DNA of 8,816 nucleotides, taken from the NCBI GenBank assembly GCA_025800435.1, contig JAOXRV010000613.1:1-8816 (forward strand), written 5' to 3'. The stretch comes from Cellvibrionaceae bacterium (GTDB taxonomy: Bacteria > Pseudomonadota > Gammaproteobacteria > Pseudomonadales > Cellvibrionaceae). The notes under the pieces were generated by a model. It was not told the origin of the DNA. It did no database searches and saw only the letters and a program-made list of their open reading frames with translations. Positions 7,010 through 8,816 of this stretch are shown piece by piece (position 1 is the stretch's first letter; the number at the start of each line of letters is the position of its first letter). The translations under genes and the position numbers were made by a program.

Positions 7010-7086
7010 GGGCCTTTAGCTCAGTTGGTTAGAGCACCCGACTCATAATCGGTAGGTCCCCAGTTCAAGTCTGGGAAGGCCCACCA
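7010..7086 (+). tRNA. tRNA-Ile2 (CAT anticodon, expected lysidine-modified), with encoded CCA
   Basis: A full cloverleaf is present. The acceptor arms are GGGCCTT (7010-7016) and AAGGCCC (7076-7082). The D stem is GCTC/GAGC, the anticodon loop CTCATAA (7042-7048) has CAT at 7044-7046, and the variable loop is AGGTC. The T stem is CCCAG/CTGGG with loop TTCAAGT, then A and genomic CCA (7084-7086). The CGA-CTCATAA-TCG anticodon arm, GGTC variable segment, TTCAAGTC T arm and GGCC-rich acceptor resemble E. coli ileX/ileY rather than elongator tRNA-Met. In E. coli ileX also lies shortly downstream of rpoD. The 27-43 position is a C/T mismatch here; it is a G-U wobble in E. coli Ile2. TilS would convert C34 to lysidine so that AUA is read. 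It is not initiator tRNA. Confidence 0.9.
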
Positions 7087-7229
7087 TTTTTACTTTTAAA
7101 AACAAAAAGTTACAACGATTTCGAGCTTCTTAGACAATTCTCTCAGGGTTCACAACTACGTAACCCCACTCTCCAAACTGTTTACACCCTGCCTCAAGCT
7201 CACAGCCGGCCAGAAAACTAGATTTTATC
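7087..7229. other. Spacer between tRNA and IS: no gene seen
   Basis: The stretch after the tRNA begins AT-rich (TTTTTACTTTTAAAAAC) and contains no convincing reading frame. It holds GGGTT (7146-7150) facing AACCC (7162-7166) and a GTTTACACC (7180-7188), which resemble the motif at the IS target site. No intrinsic terminator for the tRNA is clear. It may belong to the boundary of an accessory region. Confidence 0.4.
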
Positions 7230-7231
7230 GG

Positions 7232-7240
7232 GGTTACACT
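7232..7240 (+). repeat. Target-site duplication, left copy
   Basis: GGTTACACT abuts the left inverted repeat and is identical, in the same orientation, to the 9 bases following the right inverted repeat. It forms part of GGGGTTACACT (7230-7240). Confidence 0.9.
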
Positions 7241-7264
7241 GAGCTATAGTCAAATCTGGTGTAT
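7241..7264 (+). repeat. Left terminal inverted repeat of the IS
   Basis: The outer 7 bases GAGCTAT and inner 10 bases TCTGGTGTAT match the right end exactly in inverse orientation. Five of the seven central bases differ. The transposase stop codon (7250-7252, TGA on the minus strand) lies within it. Confidence 0.9.
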
Positions 7265-8509
7265 AGCCTCAGCGGTGTCTTGCTGATGATCTGGCTCTAC
7301 ACGTTCGCCATCCTTGAATTTAACTCCTTCGATAACATCAGCAAGTAGCTTATAGCCTCGTAGCCTGTGCCACCTTTTCTGAGCTGTCATTATCAGTTTG
7401 TAGGTCATCGCCAAGGTCGTTTTCCGGCTGCCACAATTCTTAGTTTTTGTCGTCCTCAATCGCACCGTCGCAAACACCGATTCAATTGGGTTCGTCGTGC
7501 GTATGTGCGTCCAGTGTTCTGCTGGGAAATCGTAAAAACTCAGCATCGCGCCCCGGTCTTTTTTAAGGCAGGCGATTGCCTTGGGGTACTTAGCTTCAAA
7601 CTTCTGCACGCAACTGTCAAAAGCCAACTGCGCACCCTCTAATGACTCTGCCATCCAAATATCTTGTAGCCCTTCCTTGAGCTTGGGTTGCACGGCCTTG
7701 GGCACCTTGTTGAGAACGTTGGCCGTTTTGTGAACCCAGCATCGCTGCGTTTTTGCACCTGGCCAGCGTTTTGCGACAGCCTTCCATAGGCCCAGGGCAC
7801 CATCGCCGATTACCAACTCTGGCGCTATACTAAGCTTCTGCGCGCTCAACTGATCGATCACTTCGCACCAGCTAGCCTCACTCTCTCGGTAGCCATCAGT
7901 GACCGCCAGAACCTCTTTACGGCCCGTAGAGTCGGCGCCAATCAGCACCAGCAGGCATAGACGGTCATCTTGGCGTACGTTGCAGTAGACCCCATCAGCC
8001 CAAACGTAAACGTAGCGCCGATTACTCAGATCACGCTGTCGCCACTGATCATAATCAGCCTCCCAGGCCTGCTTTAGGCGGCTGACAGTGTTTGCCGACA
8101 GGCCCGATGCTCCCTCACCTAGCAGTGCCTCTAAGGCCGACTGCATATCACCTGTGGAGATGCCCTTCAGGTACAGCCAAGGGATAAACTCATCTACAGT
8201 CTTGGTTCGCTTCAAATACGGCGGCACGATCTTGCTGTTGAATTTGATGCCTTGCCCTGAACGATCTCGAACCTTGGGTACTTTTACCGAGATATCCCCA
8301 ATGCCTGTCTGAATGGTGCGCTCTGGCAGGTGGCCGTTGCGAACCACTGCCTGTTTACCGTCGACCAGAAAATCTGAGTAGCTATCGAGTAACTGCGTCA
8401 CTTCCGCCTCAATGGCCTTCGCCAGAAGCTGCTGTGCCCCTTGTTTCAGAAGCTCGGTTAAGCCATCGGTTGCTGGTGTTTTTAGCTGGATAACATTACT
8501 ATCGCTCAT
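7250..8509 (-). CDS. IS256-family (Mutator-type) DDE transposase
   Basis: The 419-residue product is a full-length IS256-family transposase. Numbered from MSDSNVIQLK, the catalytic triad is D172 (VWADGVYC), D236 (VIGDGALGLW) and E343 (TNPIESVFATVRLR). The family C(2)H motif, CWVH at 257-260, lies between the second D and the E. The N-terminal part (about 1-150, with VRNGHLPERTIQTGIGDISV) is the DNA-binding region. The ATG at 8509 is preferred because AGAGAGG (8518-8524) stands 8 bases before it. A TTG at 8554 would add 15 residues but has no comparable site and lies within the start-region hairpin. The frame is intact and all catalytic residues are present, so the enzyme should be active. The last codons and stop lie inside the left inverted repeat. 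Confidence 0.95.
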   Translation of the reverse strand: MSDSNVIQLKTPATDGLTELLKQGAQQLLAKAIEAEVTQLLDSYSDFLVDGKQAVVRNGHLPERTIQTGIGDISVKVPKVRDRSGQGIKFNSKIVPPYLKRTKTVDEFIPWLYLKGISTGDMQSALEALLGEGASGLSANTVSRLKQAWEADYDQWRQRDLSNRRYVYVWADGVYCNVRQDDRLCLLVLIGADSTGRKEVLAVTDGYRESEASWCEVIDQLSAQKLSIAPELVIGDGALGLWKAVAKRWPGAKTQRCWVHKTANVLNKVPKAVQPKLKEGLQDIWMAESLEGAQLAFDSCVQKFEAKYPKAIACLKKDRGAMLSFYDFPAEHWTHIRTTNPIESVFATVRLRTTKTKNCGSRKTTLAMTYKLIMTAQKRWHRLRGYKLLADVIEGVKFKDGERVEPDHQQDTAEAIHQI

Positions 8510-8567
8510 GCGGTGTACCTCTCTGTTGGTTGTTGATCCGCCAAGATCAATCAACAGGATACACCGC
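8510..8567 (-). promoter_or_regulatory. Long interrupted hairpin covering the transposase ribosome binding site
   Basis: Read as mRNA (minus strand), three arm pairs nest in order. GCGGTGTA (8560-8567) pairs with TACACCGC (8510-8517), CTGTTG (8552-8557) with CAACAG (8523-8528), and TTGATC (8545-8550) with GATCAA (8533-8538), around a 6-base loop. The arms sum to 20 bp. The AGAGAGG ribosome binding site falls between the outer and middle arms, and the last paired base is next to the AUG. Such folding would be expected to limit transposase translation. Confidence 0.6.
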
Positions 8568-8582
8568 TTCTTCCTTCAACTC

Positions 8583-8606
8583 ATACACCAGAAATCATCA
8601 TAGCTC
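8583..8606 (-). repeat. Right terminal inverted repeat of the IS
   Basis: ATACACCAGA (8583-8592) and the terminal ATAGCTC (8600-8606) are the inverse complement of the inner and outer parts of the left repeat. TATGAT, a 5 of 6 match to a -10 read inward, lies in the terminal bases, with any -35 falling in flanking DNA. Confidence 0.9.
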
Positions 8607-8615
8607 GGTTACACT
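8607..8615 (+). repeat. Target-site duplication, right copy
   Basis: GGTTACACT follows the right end of the IS directly and repeats the left flank exactly. It is followed without a gap by GGGGTTACACC (8616-8626), so the target was an 11-bp near-tandem repeat before insertion. Confidence 0.9.
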
Positions 8616-8630
8616 GGGGTTACACCGTAA

Positions 8631-8816
8631 AGCAAGCCCCCCTTGTTTAAGTTTCGCAAGAAGCAGAACAACAGTACTTGTGGCTATATAGGCCGCAAAC
8701 GTAGCATGTATAGAAGACTTGGAGTTTACGAGCTGCCAGCAGATGCCCTACTTTCAATCACCACAGATTCATCAAATGGTTACTCCAAAGGTAAAGAGGG
8801 CCACACAACGAGCAAG
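8631..8816 (+). CDS. Unrecognised open reading frame, 3' end outside the window
   Basis: After a TAA at 8628-8630 this frame stays open for 62 codons to the window edge. The first ATG is at 8706 and gives 37 residues beginning MYRRLGVYELPADALLSITT; an upstream TTG at 8643 would add basic residues (LFKFRKKQNN). The other two plus frames and the minus frames appear closed over this stretch. No clear Shine-Dalgarno precedes the ATG, and no family is recognised. The residue mix (polar, basic) is compatible with a real protein, but the length is too short to be sure. It may instead be chance in non-coding island DNA. Confidence 0.25.

Larger units (their letters stand above)
7241..8606 (-). mobile_element. 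Complete IS256-family insertion sequence, 1366 bp
   Basis: The element is bounded by 24-bp imperfect inverted repeats (7241-7264 and 8583-8606, 19 of 24 matching). It is flanked on both sides by the same 9-bp word GGTTACACT (7232-7240 and 8607-8615). Length, single transposase gene, repeat length and an 8-9 bp duplication all fit the IS256 family. The ends are defined to the base: extending the repeats by one base breaks the complementarity. The intact frame and exact duplication indicate a recent insertion. No passenger gene is present. Confidence 0.92.

Noticed and set aside
7010..7086. Elongator or initiator tRNA-Met
   Set aside because: The stem sequences and locus match tRNA-Ile2 better. 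The acceptor is fully paired (initiator has an unpaired 1-72), and the anticodon stem lacks the initiator GGG/CCC pairs.
8510..8554. Longer transposase starting at TTG 8554 (434 residues)
   Set aside because: It starts at TTG without a good ribosome binding site and its extra codons coincide with the start-region hairpin. ATG at 8509 has AGAGAGG at 8 bases.
7230..8626. GGTTACAC words as part of longer IS terminal inverted repeats
   Set aside because: The two flanking copies are in direct, not inverted, orientation, so they are target duplication rather than IS ends.
1..8816. CRISPR array, toxin-antitoxin pair, phage or defence genes
   Set aside because: No regularly spaced repeats and no such gene signatures were seen on either strand.

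Overview
The window shows a conserved gammaproteobacterial housekeeping block followed by a tRNA gene and a transposable element. The gene order tsaD (divergent), rpsU, a GatB/YqeY-domain gene, dnaG, rpoD, and then a CAT-anticodon tRNA matches the macromolecular-synthesis locus of Gammaproteobacteria. The high-GC coding style and the protein sequences suggest a marine or Pseudomonas/Cellvibrio-like gammaproteobacterium. The genus cannot be fixed from this sequence alone.

Layout. Positions 1-124 (minus) hold the N-terminal end of tsaD (tRNA t6A synthesis). A 221-bp divergent spacer carries promoters for tsaD and rpsU. rpsU (346-561) is followed by three consecutive hairpins, the last terminator-like. 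Next come the YqeY-like gene (699-1145), dnaG primase (1189-3249) and rpoD, the primary sigma factor (3351-5180), which has promoter-like sequence in its own upstream gap and a strong intrinsic terminator behind it. A single-gene AbgT-family transporter (5338-6888) follows with its own terminator. A tRNA gene with encoded CCA (7010-7086) comes next. It is best read as tRNA-Ile2, whose CAU anticodon is modified to lysidine, rather than as tRNA-Met.

Downstream of the tRNA the character changes. A 143-bp spacer with no gene leads to a complete IS256-family insertion sequence (7241-8606, 1366 bp). It has 24-bp imperfect terminal inverted repeats, an intact 419-residue DDE transposase on the minus strand, and a perfect 9-bp target duplication (GGTTACACT). 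The target, with the element removed, was an 11-bp motif in tandem. The transposase start region can fold into a long interrupted hairpin that would hold its ribosome binding site and end at the AUG, a plausible translational brake. The last 186 bases hold an unrecognised open frame running off the window.

Functionally, the first part couples translation (TsaD, S21, possibly YqeY, tRNA-Ile2), replication initiation (DnaG) and transcription initiation (RpoD). The transporter appears to be an independent unit. The tRNA 3' side looks like the start of an accessory region. No CRISPR array, defence system or clearly new multi-gene system is visible. The most interesting material is the IS element, its control hairpin and its target site.
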